The position numbers and the translations under genes were made by a program. A stretch of DNA of 64,000 nt from Maribacter sp044594925. GTDB taxonomy: Bacteria; Bacteroidota; Bacteroidia; Flavobacteriales; Flavobacteriaceae. The stretch spans positions 1,240,001-1,304,000 of the forward strand of contig NZ_CP138991.1 in NCBI RefSeq assembly GCF_044594925.1. Direction: 5' to 3'. The notes beneath the pieces were generated by a model that was given only the letters and a program-made list of their open reading frames with translations, did not search any database and was not told the DNA's origin. Below, in pieces: positions 17,942 through 26,816 of the stretch. Every line of letters starts with the position of its first letter. The first letter of the stretch is position 1.

Positions 17942-18892
17942 ATGAAATCTACGTTGAAATTTCCGGAGGTCATCTCTTTAGTATTATTAGCTCTTTTAGG
18001 ATTTACATCTTGTTCTGAAAACAAAAAAGAAAAAGCTATTATTGCCCTAAATGAAGAGGTCAAAGCAACTAAAGTTCTTAAGAAGAACGAATTATCCCAA
18101 AACTTTAAGGACTACTGGTATGCTGGAAAGGCAGAAATAACCTCTTACAAATTAGAACAAGCAAGATATGGTGAAATGAGAGAAGGTACAGCCGTATTGG
18201 TCTATGTTACGGAGCCTTTTCTAAAGGATAAGCAAGTTAAAGCCGACGGTAATAACCCAGATAATATCCCCGTTCTTAAACTAAATTCTACCAAGAACTA
18301 CCTCACGGGAATTTATCCTTATTCGATTATGAACAGTAGTTTTTATCCTGTTTATGACAACCAACACGCCTTAAAAATAACTTTTTCTTCGCAAGAATGG
18401 TGCGGCCAAGTATACACACAATTAAATAACAGAGCCAAATTTGAGGTAGCGTCTCACTCCTATTTTGAAAGCGAAGCAGACCAAGAATTACAATTGAACA
18501 AAACCGTTTTAGAAAATGAAATTTGGAATAAGATTCGTATAAATCCAGAAAATTTACCTCAAGGTGATTTTAAAATGATTCCATCATTGGAGTTTTCACG
18601 ATTAACCCATAAAGAATTAAAATCGTATGATGTAAAGGCTTCATTGACCCCTAAAGGTGACCTGAGAACTTATGAGGTTACTTATCCTGAATTAAATAGG
18701 ACTTTAAAGATTAACTTTAGTTCAGAATTTCCTAATACCGTAGAAAGTTGGTCAGATTCATTTACTAGCGGTTACGGCCCCAATGCCAAAACACTTACAT
18801 CAACTGGAACAAAAATAAAAACCTTAAATACGCCTTACTGGAGACAAAACGGGAATAAGGATCTGTATTTAAGAGACAGCTTAGGAATATAG
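17942..18892 (+). CDS. Lipoprotein of unknown function
   Basis: The 316-residue protein has a signal peptide with the lipobox GFTSC (C24). I do not recognise a characterised domain. The mature part is rich in short beta-type segments, with a Trp-Cys pair (QEWCGQVY) in the middle and a C-terminal segment ending in YWRQNGNKDLYLRDSLGI. It sits 33 bp after maf and 3 bp before the MscS gene, so it probably belongs to the same operon. Homologues in flavobacteria may carry a transferred Maf label because of this neighbour, but nothing in the sequence resembles Maf. Confidence 0.8.
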   Translation: MKSTLKFPEVISLVLLALLGFTSCSENKKEKAIIALNEEVKATKVLKKNELSQNFKDYWYAGKAEITSYKLEQARYGEMREGTAVLVYVTEPFLKDKQVKADGNNPDNIPVLKLNSTKNYLTGIYPYSIMNSSFYPVYDNQHALKITFSSQEWCGQVYTQLNNRAKFEVASHSYFESEADQELQLNKTVLENEIWNKIRINPENLPQGDFKMIPSLEFSRLTHKELKSYDVKASLTPKGDLRTYEVTYPELNRTLKINFSSEFPNTVESWSDSFTSGYGPNAKTLTSTGTKIKTLNTPYWRQNGNKDLYLRDSLGI

Positions 18893-18895
18893 TTT

Positions 18896-19459
18896 ATGGA
18901 AGAGTTTTTAATAAACCACAAAGATGAATTAATTTCAACACTGGTGGTGTTTGCGCTGCTATTACTTTTGAAATTTATTTTTACCAAGGCGGCAAAAAAA
19001 GTTGGAAAAATTAGTGATTTCAATCCCGTACGAACTAATCTTATCATAAAATATATATCTATAGCGTTAACTATAATCGCTTTAGCAGCGTTTACTTTAA
19101 TATGGGGTGTTAATTATAAAGATTTAGGCGTATTGCTATCCTCAGTATTTGCGGTTATCGGTGTAGCTCTTTTTGCGCAGTGGTCTATTTTAAGTAATAT
19201 CACAGCAGGTGTTATTATTTTCTTTTCCTTTCCATTTAAAATCGGAAATACCATTAGAATCTTGGATAAAGAATTACTTGACCCGGAAAGTACTGATAAA
19301 GACACCTTTACCATAGAAGACATCAAAGCTTTTCATTTACATCTGAGAAAGAATAATGGCGAAATTTTAACCTATCCCAACAATATGGTTCTTCAAAAGG
19401 GTGTGGTTTTAATCGCTACTTACGACGGACAAATCATTTCAGAAGTGGGTGAAGCTTAG
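18896..19459 (+). CDS. Small MscS-type mechanosensitive channel
   Basis: The 187-residue membrane protein has about three hydrophobic helices (near 15-30, 50-70 and 75-110). They are followed by a short beta domain with FPFKIGNTIRILD, as in the MscS beta domain, and YPNNMVLQKGVV. The pore-lining helix region is VFAVIGVALFAQWSILSNITAGVII. It lacks the large C-terminal cage of E. coli MscS (286 residues), so it is a minimal family member. Its expected role is release of osmolytes under hypo-osmotic shock. It starts 3 bp after the lipoprotein gene. Confidence 0.88.
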   Translation: MEEFLINHKDELISTLVVFALLLLLKFIFTKAAKKVGKISDFNPVRTNLIIKYISIALTIIALAAFTLIWGVNYKDLGVLLSSVFAVIGVALFAQWSILSNITAGVIIFFSFPFKIGNTIRILDKELLDPESTDKDTFTIEDIKAFHLHLRKNNGEILTYPNNMVLQKGVVLIATYDGQIISEVGEA

Positions 19460-19505
19460 TTTGTTAAAGAAGTCGTAAAATAGTATCCTAGGGTATTAAT
19501 CTTGT

Positions 19506-19513
19506 TATCTTTG
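19506..19513 (+). promoter_or_regulatory. Putative -7 box of the PIG-L gene
   Basis: TATCTTTG matches TAnnTTTG, 22 bp before ATG 19536. No TTG lies at the usual -33 spacing. Confidence 0.5.
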
Positions 19514-19535
19514 GAACTACACTAAAATCTATCCA

Positions 19536-22067
19536 ATGCGACACTTTGTGGCTATTTTTATCTGTAGCTTTCTACTTTCAAACTTAGTTACGGCTCAAAC
19601 TCCAAAAAATCAGAATCCTTCGGACATTTATCATGCGGTAAAGAAGCTCAACTTTCTAGGAACCGCTTTATACGTAGCTGCTCATCCGGACGATGAAAAT
19701 ACGAGATTAATAGCTTATTTAGCCAATAATGTTCATGCAAGAACTGGTTATCTCTCCTTAACCAGAGGAGACGGCGGTCAAAATTTAATAGGCCCAGAGC
19801 TTAGAGAGTTATTAGGTGTTCTTAGGACGCAAGAACTTTTGGCGGCAAGAAGGGTTGATGGAGGAGAACAGTTTTTTACCCGAGCGAACGATTTTGGCTA
19901 CTCTAAACATCCTAAAGAAACCCTACGAATTTGGGATAAAAATACCATTCTAGGAGATGTGGTAACTACCATAAGAAAATTTAAGCCAGATGTTATTATT
20001 AATAGATTTGACCATAGAAGTCCCGGTACAACGCACGGCCATCATACATCTTCTGCAATGCTTAGTGTAGAAGCATTTGATATGGCAAATGACCCCAATG
20101 CATTTCCAGAAAGATTAGCATCTACTGAATTATGGCAGCCTCAACGACTATTTTTTAACACGTCTTGGTGGTTTTATGGAAGTCAAGAAAAATTTGAAAA
20201 GGCGGATAAGTCAAAACTATTAAATGTTGATGTTGGTATATTTTATCCCACTTTAGGCAAATCCAATAATGAAATAGCATCTTTGGCCAGTAGTCAACAT
20301 CTGTGTCAAGGCTTTGGTAGGCTGAGCACAAGAGGTTCACAAACGGAATATGTTGAGCTACTAAAAGGTGATTTGCCAAAAGGAAAAAATGATTTATTTG
20401 AAGGCATCAATACAACCTGGTCCCGAATAGAAGGAGGTGAACAAATAGGTACTATTTTAAATAAGGTTGAAGAAAATTTCAATTTTAAGAATCCAGCGGT
20501 GCATCTATCAGATTTAGTCAAAGCATACAACCTATTACAAGAGGTAAGCGATGAACATTGGAAAAATTTAAAATCCATAGAACTGAGAACTATAATTTCC
20601 GCAATTACAGGTCTTCATATACAGGCATTCGTTACTACTGCCAACTCCAATCCTGGGGAAGTAATTTCCGTAACCATGGAAGCTTTAAACCGAAGTGAAA
20701 ATAAGATAGTTCTAGAATCGATTTCAATAAATGAACAGCAGATTTCCGATGCTACATCAAATCTTGTAGAAAACGAGCTGTATAAAAAAACTATCGACTT
20801 TACGATTCCTCTGAACATGAATTTTACAAGCCCCTATTGGTTATTAGAAAAGGGTACTCTGGGGACATATAAAGTTGACGACGAGGAGTTAATAGGGCTA
20901 CCGGAAACACCTAGAGCCTTCAACGCAACCTTTAACTTAGTTTTCGAAGGCACTAAAATACCAATGACAACAAGCATCATTTATAAATATGCGAAACCCG
21001 ATAAAGGAGAGATTTATCAACCTTTTGAAATAGTTCCGGAGGCTACTGCTAGCTTTAGTGATAAGGTCATCATATTTTCTGACGATACGCCAAAAGAGAT
21101 TCCGGTTACTATAAAAGCACACAAGGATAATATCGCTGGAGTCGTTCAATTCTGTTTTGATAACAAATGGAGTGTAGATAAAGAAGTTAAGGAGTTCAAC
21201 ATTGCCGAAAAAGGAGATGAACAAACGGTTTTCTTTACCCTAAGTCCTCCCCAATCTGAAGATGAAAGTTACATCTCCCCTATTATAAAATTGAATGGTG
21301 CCAACATAACAAAAGAATTAGCGACCATAGCTTACGACCACGTTCCTACGCAGACCATCTTACTGCCATCACAGGCCAAAGTAGTGCGTTTGAACATTGA
21401 AAAGGTTGGTGAACATATTGGTTATATTATGGGGGCTGGTGATGCAGTTCCTACAAGTTTAGAACAAATAGGCTATAAAGTACATCAAATAGACCCAGCC
21501 GATATAACCGAAGCTACATTAGATAAATACGATGCTGTTGTCTTAGGAATAAGAGCTTACAACGTTGTAAAAGAACTGAGCTTCAAGCAAAAATACATCT
21601 TGGATTATGTTAAAGACGGTGGTAATGTTATTGTGCAGTATAACACCGCTGGAAGATGGAATAGTCAATTTGAGAATATTGCGCCTTATGAATTACAAGT
21701 TTCTAGAGACCGTGTCACAGATGAGAACTCAGAAGTTATAATTATTGCCAAAGACCATTCATTGGTAAATTATCCTAACAAAATCTCTGAAGACGACTTT
21801 AGTGGATGGGTCCAGGAAAGAGGGCTTTATTTCCCTAACAAATGGAGTAAAGAATTTACCCCTATTCTAGAAATGAAAGATGAAGGAGAAAGCATAAAAA
21901 AAGGGAGTCTTTTAATAGCACCCTATGGAGAAGGAAATTATATTTACACGGGACTAAGCTTTTTTAGAGAGTTACCAGCTGGTGTTCCAGGGGCATATAA
22001 ACTATTTTCCAATATGCTTTCCGTAGGAAAAGATAAGTTAGAGAACGAAGACCAAATAAAAGGATGA
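19536..22067 (+). CDS. Secreted PIG-L/LmbE deacetylase with C-terminal amidotransferase-like domain
   Basis: The 843-residue protein has a signal peptide (cleavage near VTAQ, residue 21) and an N-terminal LmbE/PIG-L zinc domain. Ligand candidates are H50 and D53 in AAHPDDE and H167/H169/H170 in THGHHTS. A long middle part looks beta-rich. The C-terminal ~220 residues (DAVVLGIRAYN, GGNVIVQYNTAG, near 660-800) resemble a class-I glutamine-amidotransferase-like fold without an obvious catalytic Cys. The protein probably removes N-acetyl groups from a sugar or related amide in the periplasm. It overlaps a 37-residue membrane ORF by ATGA and lies just upstream of a sodium symporter. Confidence 0.88.
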   Translation: MRHFVAIFICSFLLSNLVTAQTPKNQNPSDIYHAVKKLNFLGTALYVAAHPDDENTRLIAYLANNVHARTGYLSLTRGDGGQNLIGPELRELLGVLRTQELLAARRVDGGEQFFTRANDFGYSKHPKETLRIWDKNTILGDVVTTIRKFKPDVIINRFDHRSPGTTHGHHTSSAMLSVEAFDMANDPNAFPERLASTELWQPQRLFFNTSWWFYGSQEKFEKADKSKLLNVDVGIFYPTLGKSNNEIASLASSQHLCQGFGRLSTRGSQTEYVELLKGDLPKGKNDLFEGINTTWSRIEGGEQIGTILNKVEENFNFKNPAVHLSDLVKAYNLLQEVSDEHWKNLKSIELRTIISAITGLHIQAFVTTANSNPGEVISVTMEALNRSENKIVLESISINEQQISDATSNLVENELYKKTIDFTIPLNMNFTSPYWLLEKGTLGTYKVDDEELIGLPETPRAFNATFNLVFEGTKIPMTTSIIYKYAKPDKGEIYQPFEIVPEATASFSDKVIIFSDDTPKEIPVTIKAHKDNIAGVVQFCFDNKWSVDKEVKEFNIAEKGDEQTVFFTLSPPQSEDESYISPIIKLNGANITKELATIAYDHVPTQTILLPSQAKVVRLNIEKVGEHIGYIMGAGDAVPTSLEQIGYKVHQIDPADITEATLDKYDAVVLGIRAYNVVKELSFKQKYILDYVKDGGNVIVQYNTAGRWNSQFENIAPYELQVSRDRVTDENSEVIIIAKDHSLVNYPNKISEDDFSGWVQERGLYFPNKWSKEFTPILEMKDEGESIKKGSLLIAPYGEGNYIYTGLSFFRELPAGVPGAYKLFSNMLSVGKDKLENEDQIKG

Positions 22068-22177
22068 GCAAAGAAAGAGACGAAAATAGAACTTGGAAAA
22101 AAGAGTACTCCATTGTGCTTGTTCTAAATCTTATTTATATTCTTGTATTCTACTATTTAATGACATCATTCACATAA
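22064..22177 (+). CDS. 37-residue single-helix membrane protein
   Basis: This short ORF starts at ATG 22064, overlapping the PIG-L stop (ATGA), and ends 1 bp before the symporter ATG. It has a charged N-terminus (MSKERDENRTWKKEY) followed by one hydrophobic helix of about 20 residues (SIVLVLNLIYILVFYYLM). The position, start coupling and clear charge-then-helix design argue that it is translated. Small accessory membrane proteins encoded next to SSS-family symporters are known (for example YhdT with PanF), so a symporter subunit or stability factor is the likely role. That role is inferred. Confidence 0.75.
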   Translation: MSKERDENRTWKKEYSIVLVLNLIYILVFYYLMTSFT

Positions 22178-22178
22178 T

Positions 22179-23978
22179 ATGGGAGTATTAGATTGGACTA
22201 TTCTTTGTGGCACCCTACTATTTATTGTAGCTTATGGTGTATGGAAAACCAAAGGAAGCACTAATGTAAACGACTATGTAAGAGGAGGAAACGAAGCTAA
22301 ATGGTGGACTATTGGCCTATCGGTCATGGCAACACAGGCGAGTGCAATTACCTTCCTATCAACTCCAGGACAAGCTTTTCATGACGGTATGGGATTTGTT
22401 CAATTCTATTTTGGACTTCCTTTGGCCATGATTATCATATGTCTCGTATTTATTCCGCTTTATCATCGGATGAAAGTATATACGGCCTATGAGTTTTTAG
22501 AGAGCAGGTTTGACCTTAAAACCCGTTCCTTAGCGGCCATTTTGTTTCTTATCCAGAGGGGTTTAGCAGCGGGAATAACGATTTTTGCCCCCTCTATCAT
22601 TCTTTCTGCGGTACTAGGTTGGGATTTACGCACCTTAAATATCATTATAGGTACTTTGGTAATTATCTACACAGTTTCTGGAGGAACTAAAGCTGTAAGC
22701 GTAACACAGAAGCAGCAAATGTTCATTATAATGACGGGGATGTTCATCGCTTTCTTTTTTATTCTTGGTTACCTACCTTCAGATATCACCTTTGGAAAAG
22801 CAATGAAGATTGCGGGAGCAAGCAATAAATTAGATGTTCTTGATTTTAGCATGGACACCTCCAGTAGATATACATTTTGGAGTGGCATAACGGGCGGGCT
22901 TTTTCTCGCATTAGCCTACTTTGGTACAGACCAGAGTCAAGTACAACGTTATCTCTCTGGAAAATCAATAAGAGAGAGTCAATTAGGATTGGTTTTTAAC
23001 GGAATATTTAAAATTCCTATGCAATTTTTTATTCTCTTGGTCGGAGTAATGGTTTTTGTGTTTTACCAATATAATCCGTCTCCGTTAAATTTTAATCCAT
23101 CTGCTACCCAAGCTGTAATGAACTCGGAATATGCGGAAGATTATAAACTACTACAAGAAGGTCAAGTTTCCTTGGAGGCTGAAAAACGCATTGCACAAAA
23201 CGATTTTTCAGCTGCGCTAGAGATTAAAGAGTATGCCGCTGTGGAAGTAGCCAAAAAAAGGATAATAAAGATTAATGAAAAGGATAGGGCAAATAGAGTT
23301 GCCGCTAAATTACTTATAGCTCAAGCAGACGAAACCGTAGAAACCAATGATAAAGATTATGTTTTTATACATTTCATCCTCAATAACCTTCCAAAAGGTC
23401 TTATCGGTTTGCTATTAGCTGTTATCCTATCTGCTGCAATGTCTTCTACTGCATCAGAACTTAATGCACTTGGAACCATAACGGCATTGGACATATACAA
23501 AAGAAACAAGTCGCTTGGCAATAAAGTTCTTTCCTTTATAAATCGTATATCTTTTGGCTATTATAAGGGCAATACGAATACAGTATTAACAGAAAAACAT
23601 TACGTCCGTGCCTCTAAGGGTTTTACCCTTTTATGGGGTATAATAGCAATTTTGATAGCTTGTATAGCTAGTCTTTTTGATAATTTAATACAGTTGGTAA
23701 ATATTATTGGAAGTATATTCTACGGTAATGTACTTGGTATATTTTTATTAGCCTTTTTCTTGAAATTCGTAAAAGGTAATGCAGTATTCTTTGCGGCTTT
23801 ATTAACGCAAGTAATTGTTTGCGTCGTATACTATAACCTCATACATATTTATCCCTCCGGTGAGGAAAAATTAGGTTATTTATGGTTGAACTTTATTGGA
23901 TGTGCGTTGGTAATGACCATAGCCATCATCTTTGAAGTCTTTGACCGCATGCTTAATAAACCGCTAGGCTCGAATTAA
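22179..23978 (+). CDS. Sodium:solute symporter (SSS family)
   Basis: The 599-residue protein has about 13-14 hydrophobic helices. SSS features include the N-terminal WWTIGLSVMATQASAITFLSTPG, GGTKAVSVTQKQQ, and the late LLAVILSAAMSSTASELNALGT, which carries the Na+-site Ser/Thr pair in the eighth core helix. A charged, helical insertion of about 90 residues (near 310-400, rich in Ala, Glu and Lys) lies between two membrane helices. The protein co-transports Na+ with an organic solute, often a sugar or a sialic-acid-like compound; the solute is unknown. It is flanked by a secreted deacetylase plus a micropeptide upstream and a sugar kinase downstream. Confidence 0.92.
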   Translation: MGVLDWTILCGTLLFIVAYGVWKTKGSTNVNDYVRGGNEAKWWTIGLSVMATQASAITFLSTPGQAFHDGMGFVQFYFGLPLAMIIICLVFIPLYHRMKVYTAYEFLESRFDLKTRSLAAILFLIQRGLAAGITIFAPSIILSAVLGWDLRTLNIIIGTLVIIYTVSGGTKAVSVTQKQQMFIIMTGMFIAFFFILGYLPSDITFGKAMKIAGASNKLDVLDFSMDTSSRYTFWSGITGGLFLALAYFGTDQSQVQRYLSGKSIRESQLGLVFNGIFKIPMQFFILLVGVMVFVFYQYNPSPLNFNPSATQAVMNSEYAEDYKLLQEGQVSLEAEKRIAQNDFSAALEIKEYAAVEVAKKRIIKINEKDRANRVAAKLLIAQADETVETNDKDYVFIHFILNNLPKGLIGLLLAVILSAAMSSTASELNALGTITALDIYKRNKSLGNKVLSFINRISFGYYKGNTNTVLTEKHYVRASKGFTLLWGIIAILIACIASLFDNLIQLVNIIGSIFYGNVLGIFLLAFFLKFVKGNAVFFAALLTQVIVCVVYYNLIHIYPSGEEKLGYLWLNFIGCALVMTIAIIFEVFDRMLNKPLGSN

Positions 23979-24063
23979 TAATGATTTATAGGGGCCGTTT
24001 TAATTAAGTTATGAATTGCGCATCTCAAACCTACTTTGATAATTAATAATAAATAGGGCTAAG

Positions 24064-25227
24064 TTGATATCAAGGATAGAAGCATATTTTATAGCGAACT
24101 ACACTAACAAACCGCTCTTAATTAAGGCTCCTGGTAGAATCAATATCATAGGAGAACATACAGATTATAACTTGGGTTATGTTTTACCAGCAGCTATAAA
24201 CAAGGGCATTTACTTTGCTATTAAAGGGAATCGGTCTAGCACCATTCGTGTAGAGTCCTTTATAACTTCACCAGAGCAAATCATATTTGATATAGCGGCA
24301 AATAGCACCCCTTTTAGCTCTTTTTGGGGAAATTATTTTAAAGCTATTCTAGAAATTTTGGTAGAGAAAAAGTACCCTTTAAAAGGGTTCGATTGTGTTT
24401 TTGGTGGAGACATACCCATAGGTTCTGGTCTTTCCTCTTCAGCTGCATTATGTTGTGGTTTTATTTTTGCCATCTCCCAAGCCCTTCATATTAAAATTTC
24501 AAAGGAAGAGATTGCTATCATTGCACAAAAAGCGGAGCATCGTGTTGGAATAAATTGTGGTCTAATGGACCAATATGCACTATTGTTCGGGAAAAAATCC
24601 CATGCACTTTTTTTAGACTGCAAAACCCTAATTCATGAATATGTCCCAATAAATATAAAAGGTTACAGTTGGGTCCTTATTAATTCTAACATTAAGCATA
24701 ATTTGGCAGTAGATACTGCCTATAATAAGCGAAGAGCCTCATGCGAATTCATCGTAAAAAAGATGAAAGCCATTAAAAATAATGTAAGCTCTTTGCGCGA
24801 TGTTTCATTAGCTGATTTAAAAAAAATAATTAATGAAGTATCACTAGTAGACTACAAAATAGCCCGTTATGTGCTAGAAGAAAATGAAAGAGTCTTAAAA
24901 ATGAAACTCGCTCTAAAAAACGGGAATGCCGAAGGTATCGGTGAAATTTTATTAGATGGACATTGGGCCATGTCCAAAGAATTTGAAATAACCACGAAAG
25001 AGTTAGATTGCCTAGTTGATATTGGCGAAGAATTACCAGGTATTATAGGCTCACGCATGATGGGCGGAGGATTTGGCGGATGCACCATAAATTTGATAAA
25101 AAAAGAACTTCTGAACAAAAGTATAGAAACGATAGTGTCACAATATAAATTGCGAACAGGAATAGATGCGGAAGTATATCACTTACAGGTAGCTGATGGA
25201 ATTCAAGTTATAAATCTGGCGCAATAA
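24064..25227 (+). CDS. galK: Galactokinase (GHMP kinase)
   Basis: The 387-residue protein begins at TTG 24064, since there is no ATG ahead of the conserved N-terminus. The galactokinase signature GRINIIGEHTDYN lies near residues 25-37, the GHMP ATP-binding motif PIGSGLSSSAAL near 119-130, and the third motif GSRMMGGGFGGCTINL near 330-345. It should phosphorylate galactose or a related sugar at C1 using ATP in the cytoplasm. Galactokinase-like proteins can prefer other sugars, and the neighbours do not include galT, galE or galM. It lies 85 bp after the symporter, probably the same unit, and ends at a terminator. Confidence 0.88.
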   Translation: MISRIEAYFIANYTNKPLLIKAPGRINIIGEHTDYNLGYVLPAAINKGIYFAIKGNRSSTIRVESFITSPEQIIFDIAANSTPFSSFWGNYFKAILEILVEKKYPLKGFDCVFGGDIPIGSGLSSSAALCCGFIFAISQALHIKISKEEIAIIAQKAEHRVGINCGLMDQYALLFGKKSHALFLDCKTLIHEYVPINIKGYSWVLINSNIKHNLAVDTAYNKRRASCEFIVKKMKAIKNNVSSLRDVSLADLKKIINEVSLVDYKIARYVLEENERVLKMKLALKNGNAEGIGEILLDGHWAMSKEFEITTKELDCLVDIGEELPGIIGSRMMGGGFGGCTINLIKKELLNKSIETIVSQYKLRTGIDAEVYHLQVADGIQVINLAQ

Positions 25228-25261
25228 AAAACCTGTAACTCACAAGGAATTACAGGTTTTT
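25227..25261. terminator. Bidirectional intrinsic terminator
   Basis: The arms AAAAACCTGTAA (25227-25238) and TTACAGGTTTTT (25250-25261) are a perfect 12-bp inverted repeat with flanking A- and T-runs. It serves galK on the plus strand and the convergent DUF2911 gene on the minus strand. Confidence 0.9.
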
Positions 25262-25280
25262 ATAGTTATAAGGAAGCACT

Positions 25281-26126
25281 TTATTTAGCGCCCCATTCTT
25301 TCAAGGAATCTTTGTTCATTTTTACATAATCATCGTTACCTGCAGCTTCAGCTCCTGTTAATGATTTTTTTGCAGCTGCTATAGCTCCTTTTTTATCTCC
25401 GGCCTTCGCTAAAATTAAGGATTGTTGTCTCAATTGCCAAAATGCTGGTTTTTCGGTCATACTCATGGCCTTGTTCATCCATTCTTTAGCTTTATTGATA
25501 TCTTTATCCTCACTAGAATAATAAACGGCAGCGGCATAATAATCACCAGCACTAGGACCAGCTAGAACTTTATCTATACTACTCATCACCGTTTTGTCCG
25601 CTGGTACTTCAAAAGGAATAGCAACATATACGTTATCCCAAATAATACCAAGATTAGCACCGTTACTCTTTACATCATCAATTGTAATGGTAAAAGTTTC
25701 TACGGGCATATCAATAGGATAAACAGGTACCGTTGCTTTGGCTACAACCTTAGCCTCATCCCATTCCCTAGGTGTACCACCTCCTTGTGTATCGCTGTAA
25801 AAGAATACCTCCCAATTTTTCTCGCTTGGTTTAGAAAAAATAGAATATGTTCCAGACTTTACCTCTTGTCCGGCAATAGTCACATCGGTATCAAAACTTA
25901 TTTTAGTAAAGGCATTTGCTCCGGTTCTCCATAGTTTACCGTAAGGAACTAAATCCCCAAAAACAGTTCTGCCACGCATAGACGGTCTTGAATAATCTAC
26001 TATAACCTCAGTTAAACCAACTGTTTGCATCAGCTTAGATGCTGGACTCGGCGCTGGTGTCTGAATTTGCGCTTCCAAGGAAAAGGAAGCCACAATCGCT
26101 AATAAAAAGAGTACTACTTTATTCAT
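25281..26126 (-). CDS. Secreted DUF2911 protein with TPR-like tail
   Basis: The 281-residue protein has a signal peptide ending in LEAQ (about residue 19). The DUF2911 domain covers about residues 25-175, with VDYSRPSMRGRTVFG, YGKLWRTGANAFT and a beta-sandwich-like pattern. The C-terminal 90 residues form helical repeats of TPR type. The family is common in Bacteroidota and has no established function; it is presumed periplasmic or secreted. It is transcribed alone, with a TAnnTTTG box about 25 bp upstream and a terminator just downstream. Confidence 0.88.
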   Translation of the reverse strand: MNKVVLFLLAIVASFSLEAQIQTPAPSPASKLMQTVGLTEVIVDYSRPSMRGRTVFGDLVPYGKLWRTGANAFTKISFDTDVTIAGQEVKSGTYSIFSKPSEKNWEVFFYSDTQGGGTPREWDEAKVVAKATVPVYPIDMPVETFTITIDDVKSNGANLGIIWDNVYVAIPFEVPADKTVMSSIDKVLAGPSAGDYYAAAVYYSSEDKDINKAKEWMNKAMSMTEKPAFWQLRQQSLILAKAGDKKGAIAAAKKSLTGAEAAGNDDYVKMNKDSLKEWGAK

Positions 26127-26150
26127 AATAAGTTCAATTTTAGTGTTTTT

Positions 26151-26158
26151 ACAAAACT
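26151..26158 (-). promoter_or_regulatory. Putative -7 box of the DUF2911 gene
   Basis: The minus strand reads TAGTTTTG (complement of 26151-26158), 24 bp before the start codon. No convincing -33 element was found. Confidence 0.5.
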
Positions 26159-26294
26159 AAAGATAAACCCAAGCAGCAGTAGTTAAGAAAGTCTTAAATA
26201 ACTAATGATAGCTATTGTAATTAATCATATCCCATAAAACAATATATTACATTTTGTTTAACTAATAATATTTTTCATTCAACATAAATGAACA

Positions 26295-26302
26295 TATATT
26301 TG
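26295..26302 (+). promoter_or_regulatory. Putative -7 box of the SRPBCC-SDR-photolyase operon
   Basis: TATATTTG matches TAnnTTTG, 13 bp before ATG 26316. A TTTTTC tract near 26272-26277 is at about the right distance for a weak -33 element. Confidence 0.55.
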
Positions 26303-26315
26303 TTAAAACATTTTC

Positions 26316-26813
26316 ATGAAGTTGTACCAGTTACATTCTAAACAAGCTTTGCCTATTTCTATAACTAAAGCTTGGGATTTTCTATCTGATCCCGGAAATC
26401 TTAAGGTCATTACCCCAGAACATATGGGTTTCACCATACTATCAGGTGCGGACAGGCCCATGTTTCCAGGACAAATAATACAATACAAAGTTTCTCCTTT
26501 CCCTGGATATACTACAAAATGGGTTACTGAAATAACACATGTAAAAGCGGGAGAGTATTTTGTTGACGAGCAGCGTTTTGGGCCCTATGCGCTATGGCAT
26601 CACAAACATTTTATCAAGGAGATTGATGGCGGCGTAGAAATGGAGGATATTATAGATTATAAAATTCCTCTTGGTATTCTTGGGCAAATAGCACATCCCA
26701 TAATCGTTAAAAACCAGCTTAAAAAAATATTCGAATTTAGAGAGCAAAAATTAATAGAACTTTTTGGAAGCATTGAAGGAGCTCCAAAAACAATAACATA
26801 TAAATCATTCTAA
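26316..26813 (+). CDS. SRPBCC ligand-binding domain protein
   Basis: The 165-residue protein has the helix-grip pattern of the SRPBCC/START superfamily: an N-terminal strand QLHSKQALPISITKAWDFLSDPGNL, central strands ending in W/F-rich TTKWVTEI and EDIIDYKIPLG, and a long C-terminal helix with FREQKLIELFG. It probably binds a small hydrophobic ligand. It is the first gene of a tight operon with an SDR oxidoreductase and a photolyase (3-bp gaps). This grouping recurs in flavobacteria to my knowledge, suggesting a link to light response, but the ligand is unknown. Confidence 0.85.
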   Translation: MKLYQLHSKQALPISITKAWDFLSDPGNLKVITPEHMGFTILSGADRPMFPGQIIQYKVSPFPGYTTKWVTEITHVKAGEYFVDEQRFGPYALWHHKHFIKEIDGGVEMEDIIDYKIPLGILGQIAHPIIVKNQLKKIFEFREQKLIELFGSIEGAPKTITYKSF

Positions 26814-26816
26814 AAT

